36,357 nt of DNA, taken from Schlesneria paludicola DSM 18645 (lineage in GTDB: Bacteria; Planctomycetota; Planctomycetia; Planctomycetales; Planctomycetaceae). Positions 7,726 to 18,365 of this stretch are shown here, in pieces. Numbering within the stretch: the stretch's first letter is position 1; each line of letters starts with the position of its first letter. The stretch covers positions 1-36,357 of the forward strand of contig CAMAYU010000040.1 of the NCBI GenBank assembly GCA_945862235.1, given 5' to 3'. The notes under the pieces were generated by a model that did not search any database, was not told the DNA's origin, and saw nothing but the letters and a program-made list of their open reading frames with translations. Position numbers and translations under genes: made by a program.

Positions 7726-8562
7726 TCAGTTTCCAAGAACCCACCTTGTAAAGCCGATCGCCTTGAGGCCGCTCTCGGCCAAGGCTTGGTTGACCGTTTT
7801 GGAGTCATCTTTCGCAAACAACTGGAAACCCAACACGCCGTTCTCGGCGTAAAAGGTCTTCATGCGGCCATCTACAATTTTCTCGACAATGTTGGCGGGC
7901 TTGCCAGAAGCAGCTGCTTCATCAGTCAACCGAGTTCGCTCGGCGGATACCAAGTCGGCTGACAGCTCTTCACTGTTCGTGACCAATGGTTTCAGTGCAG
8001 CTATGTGCATGGCCACATCACGGAGTACGGGTGCCGTCTTGTTTTCACCTGCGGCACGAAACAGCACACCGGTCTTGCCATCGTGGTGAGCGTAACCACC
8101 GGCAGGTCCGGCGACGCGAATCACGCGAGAAACCACCATCTTTTCACGGATCTTGCCGACGACTTCTTCGAGCAAACTACCCAACGTCATCCCAGCTCGA
8201 TCAGGAGCTGACTGAGCCAAGAGTTCCTCAGGAGTGATCGCGCCCGGTCCAGTTAAGAGTTGCTTGACGCATTGATCCGCGAGGAACAGGAAATCATCAG
8301 CCTTCGCGACGGGGGCGGATTCACACTGAATCTCGACCATCGCTCCCTGAGTTCCATCGGCGGAGATTACAACGCGAACGACGCCCTCCGAAGTGGAGTT
8401 CTCAAGCCGCTTCAGCATGACCTTCTTGTTACGCTCTTTCAAAATCTCGATGGCCCGCTCTTGGTTCCCCTCAGCTTCGACAAGAGCCTTCTTGACATCC
8501 ATCATGGGTAGGTCGGTCAGATCACGCAGTTGCTTAACGGCCTGCGCGGTGATCTCTGCCAT
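7726..8562 (-). CDS. tsf: Translation elongation factor Ts
   Basis: 278 residues from ATG 8562, preceded by aaggag ~9 bases upstream; the in-frame extension to 8661 is not needed. It is the nucleotide exchange factor for EF-Tu. The N-terminal UBA-like domain reads [16 protein letters not shown], matching the conserved TGxxMMDCKKAL pattern with Asp/Val in place of the usual Gly-Ala and Cys. Later come EGVVRVVIS and the core-domain segments. The C-terminal region ([10 protein letters not shown]..., [11 protein letters not shown]) has the EF-Ts dimer repeat. Located 171 bp after rpsB, as in most bacteria. Confidence 0.96.
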   Translation of the reverse strand: MAEITAQAVKQLRDLTDLPMMDVKKALVEAEGNQERAIEILKERNKKVMLKRLENSTSEGVVRVVISADGTQGAMVEIQCESAPVAKADDFLFLADQCVKQLLTGPGAITPEELLAQSAPDRAGMTLGSLLEEVVGKIREKMVVSRVIRVAGPAGGYAHHDGKTGVLFRAAGENKTAPVLRDVAMHIAALKPLVTNSEELSADLVSAERTRLTDEAAASGKPANIVEKIVDGRMKTFYAENGVLGFQLFAKDDSKTVNQALAESGLKAIGFTRWVLGN

Positions 8563-8733
8563 CACAAACACTCCTTCAGCGAACAATTCAACAACCACAT
8601 GAACACAACGGAGAGACTGCGAATACGAACTCGCAACCAAATGCCCCGAACAGATTTCCAATCTCTTTCGCTCAGCTCAGGCATCGCAGTGAATCAATTC
8701 ATGCTTGCTGGGGCGACTCAAGATTGGCAGCGA

Positions 8734-9483
8734 TCAATTTTGAATGGACGGCACAGCCTTGTACTGCACTTCTTCCGCAGCCGCGGCACTGTCCTTGGGC
8801 AAGCTGGCGCGGCCTTCGACGATCGCTCCGACCAAGTGCTTAAGGACCAACTGAATCGAGCGGATGCTGTCGTCGTTGCCCGGAATCGGCAGATCGATCA
8901 AGTCTGGGTCGCAATCCGTATCCAGCAATCCGATGACCTTGATTCCAACGAGACGTGCTTCGTGAACGGCGTTGTGCTCCTTGCGAGGATCAACAACGAT
9001 GATCGCCTCGGGGAGGCGGTTCATGATGCGCAGACCATTCAGGTTCCGCAGCATCTTCTTGTGTTCACGGAGCAGCGTGGACTGCATCTTTTTGGAATAC
9101 GTTTCAATCGAGCCGGAACTGAAAATCTGGTCCAGTTCTTCGAGTCGCTTGATACGACTGCGAATCGTCCGGAAGTTGGTGAAGATGCCGCCCAGCCAAC
9201 GATAGTCGACGTAAGGCATATTGACCGAAACAGCCGAGTCGCGAATCGTGTCGGCCGCCTGCTTCTTCGTGCCGCAGAACAGCACGAGGCTCCCCGCCGC
9301 CGAGACCTTCTGCAGGTAACGCTTTGCACGGAGCAAACCCCTGACGGACTCTTTCACGTCGATGATGTGGATCAGATTCCGGCGACCATAAATGTACGGT
9401 CGCATCTTCGGGTTCCACCGACTGGTTCGGTGCCCGTAATGAATGCCAGCTTCCAGGAAGTCCTTCACCACAATCTCAGACAC
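8734..9483 (-). CDS. rpsB: 30S ribosomal protein S2
   Basis: 249 residues. Family signatures: [18 protein letters not shown] at the N-terminus, [45 protein letters not shown] and [21 protein letters not shown]. It binds 16S rRNA on the small subunit together with S1. A Shine-Dalgarno gaggag lies ~11 bases before the ATG. First gene of the rpsB-tsf-pyrH-frr cluster, with ~300 bp of upstream non-coding sequence carrying a candidate promoter. Confidence 0.98.
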   Translation of the reverse strand: MSEIVVKDFLEAGIHYGHRTSRWNPKMRPYIYGRRNLIHIIDVKESVRGLLRAKRYLQKVSAAGSLVLFCGTKKQAADTIRDSAVSVNMPYVDYRWLGGIFTNFRTIRSRIKRLEELDQIFSSGSIETYSKKMQSTLLREHKKMLRNLNGLRIMNRLPEAIIVVDPRKEHNAVHEARLVGIKVIGLLDTDCDPDLIDLPIPGNDDSIRSIQLVLKHLVGAIVEGRASLPKDSAAAAEEVQYKAVPSIQN

Positions 9484-9580
9484 GTTGCCGACTCCTCGAC
9501 GAATTATGAGGCGATGTTCTCGGTGCTATTCCAATCAGGCACCACAAGATTCTCGCACAACCCCTACCAAGCGGGGCGGC

Positions 9581-9609
9581 ATGTTAGCGGTCGAGTAGTA
9601 TGCCGTCAA
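9581..9609 (-). promoter_or_regulatory. Candidate sigma-70 promoter of the rpsB operon
   Basis: On the minus strand TTGACG (9604-9609) and TAACAT (9581-9586) are separated by exactly 17 bases, about 100 bases upstream of rpsB. The -35 box matches 5/6 and the -10 box 4/6 of consensus. This implies a leader of roughly 90 nt. The remainder of the 9484-9782 gap shows no gene. Confidence 0.4.
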
Positions 9610-9782
9610 ATCAACCGACGCCCGTTGATGTTGTGGCCGAAATGTTTGCCAGAGAGCCTGGCAATTGATTTCACGTGGCCAGAAATTACAGGCGTCAGAA
9701 AAGTTTGCCTCGCGCCCGCATGAAGTCAGTCAGCCAATGCAGGCGATCAACTTCAACCGGACGCGATCCAGAGCAATCGAGT

Positions 9783-10592
9783 TCACTGGCGAGGCGGCTC
9801 GGCCTGAAACAGGCTTGATCGATACAGGCCCATCTGGCGCAGGCTGTACTTGGCCAACACGCCGAGCGTCGAGAGGCCGTACTTCACGCTGCGTCGGAAA
9901 TTGATGCTGCTTGCCTCATCGAAGTAGCGGACGGGGACGGGGATGTCGCCGAGCTTGAAGCCGAAGTGAACGGCCTGCGCGAGGAACTCGCTGTCGAACA
10001 CGAAGTCGTTCGAGTTCTTCATGTACGGGATCGTCTCCAAGACTTCGCGACGATACGCCCGGAAGCCACTGTGAAAGTCGCCGAGGTTCTGTCCGAGGAC
10101 GACGTTCTCGATCAACGTCAGGCCGCGGTTGGCGACGTACTTCCAAGCGGGCATTCCGCCGGAAAGGGCTTCGTGCCGCGTGCGAATGCGCGAACCCATT
10201 ACAAAGTCGCAGATACCGAGTCGGATGATTTCGACCGCGACGGGAATCACGCGACTGTCGTACTGATAGTCGGGATGAATCATCACGATGTAGTCGGCAC
10301 CGGAGTCCAACGCCCGCCGGTAACACGTCTTTTGATTGCCTCCGTAACCGAGGTTTTTCTCGTGACGAATGACTGTCAGCCCGAGTCGTTCGGCAATCTC
10401 GACCGTGTTGTCACGGCTGCAATCATCGACGAGGATGATCTCATCGACAGTGTTTGGCGGAATGTCCGCGACAGTCCGCTCCAACGTTCGGGCCGCGTTG
10501 TAGGCGGGCATGACGGCAACCGTCTTACCGCGTGCGGGCCGCGAGGTTGTGATGGGTGATGCCATTCCCAATGGCTCAGCGAGAGACGCCAT
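9783..10592 (-). CDS. Family 2 glycosyltransferase (dolichol-phosphate-mannose-synthase-like)
   Basis: About 269 residues from ATG 10592. GT-A fold: [17 protein letters not shown] at the N-terminus, [17 protein letters not shown] (first Asp pair), [16 protein letters not shown], a MIHPDYQYD segment in the position of the DxD metal site, MGSRI, and a C-terminal [15 protein letters not shown] region; there is no obvious transmembrane anchor, so it is cytoplasmic or peripheral. These proteins transfer a sugar from a nucleotide sugar to a lipid carrier or glycan; the acceptor cannot be told. The start is uncertain: GTG 10646 and ATG 10565 are in frame and none has a clear Shine-Dalgarno; all precede the conserved first strand. 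Confidence 0.85.
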   Translation of the reverse strand: MASLAEPLGMASPITTSRPARGKTVAVMPAYNAARTLERTVADIPPNTVDEIILVDDCSRDNTVEIAERLGLTVIRHEKNLGYGGNQKTCYRRALDSGADYIVMIHPDYQYDSRVIPVAVEIIRLGICDFVMGSRIRTRHEALSGGMPAWKYVANRGLTLIENVVLGQNLGDFHSGFRAYRREVLETIPYMKNSNDFVFDSEFLAQAVHFGFKLGDIPVPVRYFDEASSINFRRSVKYGLSTLGVLAKYSLRQMGLYRSSLFQAEPPRQ

Positions 10593-10812
10593 TGGGTTCA
10601 GTTCAGGAGCGATTGACACGGAAGCACATTCCAGCAAAAGGGCCACAAAAAACGACGAGAAACGGCGGAGTCAAAATGCGGTGCCATCGTGACGGGGGTG
10701 GGAACCGTCGTCCACAACAATTCCTGTAGAGGGAGACGGCGGGAAGACTCGTCGTGCTTGAGCAACCGGCTGCCAACAGACGCCATGTCGTGACATGGCT
10801 GCCGTCCGCCCG

Positions 10813-11718
10813 CTACTTCAGCCAACTGTTCTGCCTCATCCAGAACAGCACGTCTTTGCCCCACGGGTGGACATCGTTTGCCGCGACGCCGTTTCTTCCT
10901 TCGCTCAGGCCGATGCCGTGCGGGCCTTTTTGGTAGACGTGGAAGTCGTAAACGATTCCCGCCTTTTCAAGGGCCATCACGAATTGCAGCGAGTTCATGA
11001 CGGGAACCGCTTTGTCTTCTTGCGTACTCCAGACGAAGCAGGGGGGCGTTTCCTTTGTTACCTGCTTCTCGTTGGAAAGGAGTTCGACCAATGCGGGATC
11101 GGGCTTATCACCGAGCAGGTTTCTTTTCGAGCCGCTGTGCGTCACTCCGTCCTGCATCGAGATGACCGCATAGCACAGGATGCCGAAGTCGGGGCGTGAG
11201 CTTTGCTTTTCAATCGCATCCGTTGCGTCGGCCTTCCCCGCGTCGAAGTGCGTCACGGCCGTTGAGGCCAGATGTCCACCGGCACTGCTCCCCATGATGC
11301 CGATCCGCTTGGGGTCGAGCTTCCAGTCGGCGGCCTTTGATCGCACGAGGCGAATCGCCCTTGAAGCGTCTCCCAACATGACCGGGTGCCGATACCCCTT
11401 CGACCCGAGTCGGTACTTCAACACAAACGCAGCGACGCCATTGTCGGCGAGCCACTTCGCATAGCCTTCGCCCTCGTGCCCCGCGAGTCCACCGTATCCG
11501 CCACCGGGGCAGACGACGATGGCCGTGCCGCTCGCCTTGTCACTCGCGGGAAGATACGGAGTCAAAGTCGGGACATCAGGATCCTCTTTGCCCAATGCAC
11601 CGGGAGCGTCCCCGTCCCACAACCGGATCGGTTCGGCCGCCGTCCCCCACGACGAGGACCACCCGATCACCAATGCCGCCAATACCGCGAGCCTGTTCCA
11701 GCCGATCTTGTTGCTCAT
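10813..11718 (-). CDS. Exported alpha/beta hydrolase (acetyl-esterase / lipase-like)
   Basis: About 301 residues from ATG 11718, which has aggag ~9 bases upstream and opens directly into a signal peptide (NRLAVLAALVIGW...GTAA, cleavage near AAE). The mature protein starts with PIRLWDGDAPGA, typical of planctomycete alpha/beta hydrolases related to acetyl-xylan esterases. Motifs: CPGGGYGGLAGHEGE (oxyanion HGG-like loop), nucleophile elbow GIMGSSAGGHLAS, and late acid and base candidates in WSTQEDKAVP and KGPHGIGLSEG. It probably deacetylates plant or algal oligosaccharides outside the cytoplasm; the substrate is inferred. It lies 166 bp upstream of the GT2 gene on the same strand. Confidence 0.88.
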   Translation of the reverse strand: MSNKIGWNRLAVLAALVIGWSSSWGTAAEPIRLWDGDAPGALGKEDPDVPTLTPYLPASDKASGTAIVVCPGGGYGGLAGHEGEGYAKWLADNGVAAFVLKYRLGSKGYRHPVMLGDASRAIRLVRSKAADWKLDPKRIGIMGSSAGGHLASTAVTHFDAGKADATDAIEKQSSRPDFGILCYAVISMQDGVTHSGSKRNLLGDKPDPALVELLSNEKQVTKETPPCFVWSTQEDKAVPVMNSLQFVMALEKAGIVYDFHVYQKGPHGIGLSEGRNGVAANDVHPWGKDVLFWMRQNSWLK

Positions 11719-11944
11719 CCTGTCCGTCTCCTGTTGTGATTCGTTGAGAATCTTGTCGTCACACTTAGCCGGTGAGTCGGCCATTTCCGACTCGGGCACG
11801 ACGATAATGAACTCCGAATGAACAATCAGCCAGCGATCGACGCAGCCAACATCTCTAATTGCCGATTCCCATCACTCGTTCTTCTCTTGTGGCGCGGACG
11901 TGGTTTTGCGAATGAATTCCGCAACAGCGAACTGCCCATGACTC

Positions 11945-12226
11945 GTGAGTGTTTCCCCCACGATCGACATTCCCATCCGATTCCCCACCGCACGAGAGCG
12001 TTTGCAGCGGTCGATTGCCGCAGCCCGTTCCTTGAGCTTGCTGGATAGGCTCCGCGTAGTTGATGGTCTGTTACAAGCCATCAAGCAATTGCGGGAGTCA
12101 GCCCAAAACAATGTCGATCACGGGCGCTTACGACGTATTCGCAAGGGGGAAGTCACGAGGTGTTTTGAGGAGTTCATTCGCAGGCAACTCGCCGGGCAAC
12201 CTGGTTCTGAGGACAAGGCTGACTGA
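11945..12226 (+). CDS. Small basic protein paired with a nucleotidyltransferase-like gene
   Basis: A 93-residue protein read from GTG 11945. It is rich in Arg and Leu: IPIRFPTARERLQRSIAAARSL, then DRLRVVDGLLQAI and a charged C-terminus. It is probably all helical with no recognised domain. The stop is 8 bp before the ATG of the nucleotidyltransferase gene, so the two are likely co-transcribed, as in toxin-antitoxin-like MNT pairs. The start is uncertain because the 5' part could begin slightly upstream in another reading, and no strong Shine-Dalgarno is seen. Confidence 0.6.
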   Translation: MSVSPTIDIPIRFPTARERLQRSIAAARSLSLLDRLRVVDGLLQAIKQLRESAQNNVDHGRLRRIRKGEVTRCFEEFIRRQLAGQPGSEDKAD

Positions 12227-12234
12227 CTGACGCG

Positions 12235-12765
12235 ATGCTGGCCGTCTCGGCAGTGTTTGCACGTCAGCAGATCAAGTACGTGCTGATTGGCGGACTCCGT
12301 ATTGGGGTTCACGGTCAAGGCCGAGCGACAGAAGATGCCGACTTCCTCCTGCACATCCCCGCGCTCCAACGGCCACCACTTTTGGAGGCAATGGCGGAGG
12401 CTGGCTGCACGGTGGATGTCGTGCAATCCATTCGCGACTGGAACGACGGCGGGATGCTCGTTGTCCTCGGGCCGGGCGGAGTTCACATCGACTGTTTGAA
12501 GGCCGTCTCCCACTGTTCCATCGCATCCTCGAACGAGCACGTTCCGAAGTTATTCGGTTCGCAGGTCGTGCGAGTCGCAGATGCCGAAGGTTTGTTGCTG
12601 CTCAAGCTGATCGCCTTCAGGTCGCTCGATCCGGAAGGCATTCGCGGCATCCTCGCCGCGAACGTCGGTCGCTTGGGCCTCGATTGGGTGCGACACGAGG
12701 CGACTCTGGCCGGACTCGATCCCAACCGCATGGCCGAGTTTGAAGGAATGGTTCAGGAGTTCTAG
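12235..12765 (+). CDS. Nucleotidyltransferase-fold protein (MNT/AbiEii/DUF6036-like)
   Basis: 176 residues. The N-terminal half shows the nucleotidyltransferase signature: VLIGGLRIGVHGQGRATEDAD, with Gly19-Gly20, Asp34 and Asp36 as candidate metal ligands, and a third acidic strand GGVHIDCLKA. The C-terminal half (VADAEGLLLLKLIAFRS, later DWVRHEATLAGLDP) matches the helical tail of the AbiEii/MNT-like group. Relatives are toxins or antitoxin modifiers that transfer NMPs, or proteins of unknown role. The gene follows the small basic protein by 8 bp and is followed by 160 bp of spacer carrying the sdh promoter. Confidence 0.75.
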   Translation: MLAVSAVFARQQIKYVLIGGLRIGVHGQGRATEDADFLLHIPALQRPPLLEAMAEAGCTVDVVQSIRDWNDGGMLVVLGPGGVHIDCLKAVSHCSIASSNEHVPKLFGSQVVRVADAEGLLLLKLIAFRSLDPEGIRGILAANVGRLGLDWVRHEATLAGLDPNRMAEFEGMVQEF

Positions 12766-12817
12766 GTCGATTGAACCGGCAAACGGCGATAAGTGCGACC
12801 ATCATCAAGGGCCTGAA

Positions 12818-12845
12818 TTGAAGTTGTGAAGTGGCTCCCTATAAT
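12818..12845 (+). promoter_or_regulatory. Candidate sigma-70 promoter of sdhCAB
   Basis: TTGAAG (12818-12823) and a perfect TATAAT (12840-12845) are separated by 16 bases, ~80 bases before the sdhC GTG start. This is the best consensus promoter seen in the window. Confidence 0.55.
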
Positions 12846-12924
12846 CCGCCAGACGAACGTGAACTGGCTTGACTCCAATGATGGCGGTTGAGGTATCGCG
12901 GCGGATGCCGCAGGGAGTGACAAC

Positions 12925-13662
12925 GTGTCGGATTCGGCAGCTTCCCCGTCCAAAGCGGGGATTTTGGATTGGTTCGGGTTGCGTTGGTTCTTTCGTTTCT
13001 TGTCGTCATCCATCGGACAGAAGTTCGTGATGGCGATCACCGGCCTGCTGCTGTGCGGGTTCCTCGTGGTGCATCTCGAAGGGAACCTACTCCTCTTCGT
13101 CAGTGCCGAGAAATACAACGCCTACGCCCACTTCCTGCACAGCCAGGAAGAGCTGCTGATGGTGGCTGAAACCGGCCTCTTCGTGCTGTTCCTCGCCCAC
13201 CTCTATCTGGCGTTTGCCACCGCGTGGGGGAATGCCAAGGCTCGCGTCGATCAGTACGCCGTGAAGCAGACCAAGCAGGCGAAGGGGCTTTGGGCCGCCA
13301 GCCCCAGCACGTGGATGTTTGCTTCGGGATCGGTCGTGTTGGGCTTCGTGATCCTGCATCTGATCGACATGAAATTCCAAGCGCGGCCCGACATCGTGTA
13401 CCTAGATGAACACGCTCCGAACGCTCCGTATGCGAATGCACTCGCCGTTCTCAGCAACCCGATCAGCCGCGTCGTCTACACCATCGGCGTGATCGTCCTA
13501 GGCTTTCACCTGTCGCACGGATTCGCCAGTGCGTTTCAGTCGCTCGGCCTGAATCACCCGAAGTACACGCCGCTCATCAAGTGGATCAGCCGCTTGTTCG
13601 CGTTCGCCATCGCGGCCGGATTTGCCAGCCTGCCGATCTTGGTCCCGAGTTTGTCGCGGTAA
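12925..13662 (+). CDS. sdhC: Succinate dehydrogenase cytochrome b subunit (b558 family)
   Basis: 245 residues from GTG 12925, with ggag ~9 bases upstream. It has five predicted membrane helices: ~30-55 (VMAITGLLLCGFLVVH), ~77-100, ~130-150, ~175-200 and ~220-240. Histidines in helices, in FLVVHLEGN, FLAHLYLAF, VILHLIDM and GFHLSHGF, are candidates for the two b hemes. Single-polypeptide b558-type anchors are typical of succinate:quinone oxidoreductases in Bacteroidetes, epsilonproteobacteria and planctomycetes. It passes electrons from SdhB to the quinone pool. First gene of sdhCAB, 118 bp before sdhA. Confidence 0.95.
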   Translation: MSDSAASPSKAGILDWFGLRWFFRFLSSSIGQKFVMAITGLLLCGFLVVHLEGNLLLFVSAEKYNAYAHFLHSQEELLMVAETGLFVLFLAHLYLAFATAWGNAKARVDQYAVKQTKQAKGLWAASPSTWMFASGSVVLGFVILHLIDMKFQARPDIVYLDEHAPNAPYANALAVLSNPISRVVYTIGVIVLGFHLSHGFASAFQSLGLNHPKYTPLIKWISRLFAFAIAAGFASLPILVPSLSR

Positions 13663-13682
13663 TGATTTGACGCTGAAAACAA

Positions 13683-13768
13683 GTAGGGTGCGTGGAGTCT
13701 TCGGAACGCACCGCCATCAGAAACAACACATTTCCCCCGGTTCGTTCCGAAGACTCCACGCACCCTAC
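13683..13768. repeat. Perfect 26-bp-arm palindrome between sdhC and sdhA
   Basis: Arms 13683-13708 (starting gtagggtgcgtggagtcttc) and 13743-13768 are perfect reverse complements around a 34-nt loop. It fills most of the sdhC-sdhA gap and ends 12 bases before the sdhA ATG, so it is transcribed in the operon mRNA and adjoins the sdhA ribosome-binding region. Confidence 0.85.
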
Positions 13769-13780
13769 GGCTGACTCCTC

Positions 13781-15712
<1,932 letters not shown>

Positions 15713-15779
15713 TTGTCGTAGGCTGGGAACCGCCCAGCGTACGTTGCTGGTTTTGGAACATTTAGACCATCTGCTTTCC

Positions 15780-15839
15780 CTCTGTGTCACTGTGTCTCTG
15801 TGGTAAGAATCTTTACCACAGAGACACAGTGACACAGAG
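15780..15839. repeat. Perfect 27-bp-arm palindrome between sdhA and sdhB
   Basis: Arms 15780-15806 (beginning ctctgtgtcactgtgtctct) and 15813-15839 are perfectly complementary, with a 6-nt loop. It lies in the 197-bp sdhA-sdhB gap, ~70 bases before the sdhB start. The arm itself is a degenerate tandem of cacagaga/cacagtga units. RNA from either strand would form a very stable hairpin. Confidence 0.85.
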
Positions 15840-15909
15840 GAGACGGGAGATTGTCATCAGACTTTGTGGGCCTGCTTCGGGCCTGACAACATGACCAGAT
15901 GAGACCAAC

Positions 15910-16683
15910 ATGAGCCATACCGGATCGAAGATACTCAACCTCAATCTGCAAATCTGGCGACAGGCCGGGCCGGATCAGCCGGGGGCGCTGAAGGCGTACC
16001 AGCTCAGCGGCATCTCGACCGACATGTCGTTCCTGGAAATGCTCGACATCCTGAACGAACAACTCATCGCCAAGGGTGAAGAGCCGGTGGCGTTCGACCA
16101 CGACTGCCGTGAGGGAATCTGCGGGACGTGCGGAGTCATGATCAACGGCCAAGCCCACGGCCCCGATAATGCGACGACAACCTGTCAACTTCACATGCGC
16201 CGCTTCAACGATGGCGACACAATTGTCATCGAACCTTGGCGAGCGAAAGCCTTCCCCGTCGTGCGCGATCTGGTCGTCAACCGCTCCGCGTTCGATCGCA
16301 TCATCCAATCGGGAGGCTACGTCTCGGTGAACACCGGCGGCGCACCCGATGCCAACGCGATCCCCGTTGCCGGTCACAAGCAGCAAGAAGCGATGGCCGC
16401 CGCCGCGTGCATCGGCTGCGGCGCGTGTGTCGCCTCATGCAAGAATGCCTCGGCCATGCTGTTCGTCTCGGCCAAAGTCTCGCATCTCGCCAGCCTGCCT
16501 CAAGGCCAGACCGAACGATCCAAGCGAGTCGTCAGCATGGTGGCCACGATGGACAAGGAACAGTTCGGCAACTGCACCAACACGGGCGAATGCGAAGCCG
16601 CCTGCCCCGCCGGAATCAAGCTGACCAACATCGCCCAACTCAACCGCGAGTACATGAAGGCCGTCCTGTTCTCGGGCGAGTGA
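15910..16683 (+). CDS. sdhB: Succinate dehydrogenase iron-sulfur subunit
   Basis: 257 residues. Three cluster motifs: CREGICGTC (Cys66, 71, 74) plus a fourth Cys (~92) for [2Fe-2S]; [11 protein letters not shown] for [4Fe-4S]; and the C-terminal [12 protein letters not shown] group for [3Fe-4S] and the remaining ligands. It transfers electrons from FAD to the b-heme anchor. The extra Cys-rich N-terminal strand of the plant-ferredoxin fold is intact. Last gene of sdhCAB, 160 bp before gcvT, with a hairpin-rich spacer. Confidence 0.97.
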   Translation: MSHTGSKILNLNLQIWRQAGPDQPGALKAYQLSGISTDMSFLEMLDILNEQLIAKGEEPVAFDHDCREGICGTCGVMINGQAHGPDNATTTCQLHMRRFNDGDTIVIEPWRAKAFPVVRDLVVNRSAFDRIIQSGGYVSVNTGGAPDANAIPVAGHKQQEAMAAAACIGCGACVASCKNASAMLFVSAKVSHLASLPQGQTERSKRVVSMVATMDKEQFGNCTNTGECEAACPAGIKLTNIAQLNREYMKAVLFSGE

Positions 16684-16690
16684 TCTTCTT

Positions 16691-16828
16691 ATCCCCTCGC
16701 CCCGGCCTTGCGGGGAGAGGGTTAGGGTGAGGGGTCTTCGGTTTCCTTCGATGAGGAATGACGATTGACCTCCGCCAGTGACTCCCTCACCTCCCGGCCC
16801 CTCTCCCACAAATCTGGTGTGAGGGGAA
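16691..16828. repeat. CCCTCACC/GGTGAGGG-type inverted repeat between sdhB and gcvT
   Basis: The left part holds a local hairpin, ccccggcc-ttg-cggggag, followed by agggttagggtgagggg (to 16734). The right part begins ctccctcacctcccggcccc at ~16781 and ends tgtgagggga. The two sides are imperfect reverse complements. This matches a very widespread bacterial repeat type. It could end the sdh transcript; the gcvT leader (ggggaaagaag) uses its right end. Confidence 0.6.
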
Positions 16829-16843
16829 AGAAGCAAACGCGAT

Positions 16844-17971
16844 ATGACACTCCTCCGCACGCCGCTCTACGACTGGCACGCTTCTCACAACGGTCGCATC
16901 GTCGAGTTCGGTGGCTGGGAGATGCCGGTCCAATACACGAGCATCGTGGAAGAGCATCATGCCGTGCGGAAAGCGGCGGGGTTGTTCGACATCTCGCACA
17001 TGGGGCGGCTCACGTTCAGCGGTCTCGATGCCGAACCGTTGATGTCGCGGCTGTTGACCTGTCGCGTGGACAACCTCATCGATGGACAGATTCGCTACGG
17101 CTTGGTCTGCAACGAGGCGGGCGGCGTGCTGGACGACGTTCTCGTCAATCGGCTCAACGACATGAACTTCGGCCTCGTGGTGAACGCCAGCAACCGGACG
17201 AAGATCGTCGCGTGGGTTGAGCGGCTCATCGCAGAGATCGATCACGAGCATCGCGCTCGCGACCTAGACTTCGATGACCAGACATTGGAGACCGCGATGA
17301 TCGCCATCCAAGGTCCAAAGGCTCTGTCGATCCTGTCGCGTGTGACGCAAAGTGATGTCCCGCTCGGATCACTCAAGTATTACTCGGGCTGTCCCGCCGA
17401 AGTCGCCGGCTGCGAAGCCTTCGTCAGCCGGACGGGCTACACGGGCGAAGACGGCTTTGAAATCATCGTCGCTCAAGACGCCCCCGAGACCATCGCGCTC
17501 TGGCAACGCCTGCTCGACGAAGGTCAGGGTGATGGCCTATTGCCATGCGGACTCGGCTGTCGCGACACGCTCAGACTCGAAGCGGCGATGCCACTCTATG
17601 GACACGAGCTCGGCGAAGCGGTCGATCCACTGACGGCGGGTTTGGCGTTCGCTGTGAAGCTCGACAAGCCGGACTTCGTCGGACGCGAAGCGTTGCTCGG
17701 CATCAAGGACCAGCCGAATCGACCTGTTCGCGTCGGCCTGCGACTCGGCTCCAAGCGAATCGCGCGAGAACACACTGAAGTCTTCTTCGGCCCCAAGCCG
17801 ATCGGTCTGGTCTCGTCGGGAACGTACTCGCCGACGTTGGAACAGTCGATCGCGATGGCCTACGTTGCGGCCGATCACTCCTCAATCGGATCGACGCTCG
17901 AAGTAGACATTCGTGGCAAGCGAGAATCGGCCACCATCGTGCCGCTGCCGTTCTACAAACGTGCGGTCTGA
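16844..17971 (+). CDS. gcvT: Glycine cleavage system T protein (aminomethyltransferase)
   Basis: 375 residues, full length. It moves the methylene group from H-protein-bound aminomethyl to tetrahydrofolate and releases ammonia. Family segments: TPLYDWHASHNGRIVEFGGWEMPVQY, FDISHMGRL, GGVLDDVLVNRL (with the conserved catalytic Asp), ASNRTKIVAW, SRTGYTGEDGFEI, GCRDTLRLEAAMPLYGHEL, and the C-terminal barrel GLRLGSKRIARE and SSGTYSPTLEQSIAMAYV. The other gcv genes are not in the window, unlike the usual gcvT-H-P order. It is preceded by the repeat spacer and followed by a small gene after 52 bp. Confidence 0.96.
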   Translation: MTLLRTPLYDWHASHNGRIVEFGGWEMPVQYTSIVEEHHAVRKAAGLFDISHMGRLTFSGLDAEPLMSRLLTCRVDNLIDGQIRYGLVCNEAGGVLDDVLVNRLNDMNFGLVVNASNRTKIVAWVERLIAEIDHEHRARDLDFDDQTLETAMIAIQGPKALSILSRVTQSDVPLGSLKYYSGCPAEVAGCEAFVSRTGYTGEDGFEIIVAQDAPETIALWQRLLDEGQGDGLLPCGLGCRDTLRLEAAMPLYGHELGEAVDPLTAGLAFAVKLDKPDFVGREALLGIKDQPNRPVRVGLRLGSKRIAREHTEVFFGPKPIGLVSSGTYSPTLEQSIAMAYVAADHSSIGSTLEVDIRGKRESATIVPLPFYKRAV

Positions 17972-18023
17972 TTGCAGACAATTCACTCTCCCACCATTCA
18001 CTATCTACTTTCGGATTCAGCTC

Positions 18024-18335
18024 ATGGCTCAGCGAGATCTGTCGAGATACCAGGAAAAAATCGTCAAGCGGTACTACGAGAACCGCCCCGCGCTGGATGC
18101 CGAGCGTCTCAGTGAACTTGTCGCCGAGCTGTATCTCGCCAGCGATAAGAAGAAGCCCAAGCTGTGGGAGACCGCCAAGGACATCATGCTTCGGCTCGGC
18201 ACGCCGCAATCGCGCGTCGATCACGTTCTGAAGACCGCCGACCCAGTGATCCTCGCTGAAGTCGTGAAGGACGTGCAGTCAGGCAAGATCCGTCCAAAGC
18301 CACCCGAGAAAAAGATCGACAAGCCCGCCGAGTGA
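18024..18335 (+). CDS. Conserved small helical protein, unknown function
   Basis: 103 residues from ATG 18024, with a ribosome-binding-like gattcag just upstream. The in-frame extension to 17913 overlaps gcvT and is rejected. Begins MAQRDLSRYQEKIVKRYYEN and is Lys/Arg/Glu rich: a run of helical segments, then LRLGTPQSRVDHVLKTADP and a proline/lysine C-terminus. The pattern of a helical core and basic tail suggests a nucleic-acid-associated protein, but this is a guess. It is convergent with the giant cytochrome gene, separated by 30 bp. Confidence 0.75.
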   Translation: MAQRDLSRYQEKIVKRYYENRPALDAERLSELVAELYLASDKKKPKLWETAKDIMLRLGTPQSRVDHVLKTADPVILAEVVKDVQSGKIRPKPPEKKIDKPAE

Positions 18336-18365
18336 CGTGCCGACTCAGCCGCGTGAACCCTGCCC

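Noticed and set aside
8530-9723. A 397-codon plus-strand frame over rpsB and its upstream region
   Set aside because: It is antisense to rpsB, whose motifs are unmistakable; the translation has no recognisable domain.
9484-9782. Ribosomal protein leader or riboswitch before rpsB
   Set aside because: Apart from a promoter-like pair no conserved leader fold could be recognised by eye.
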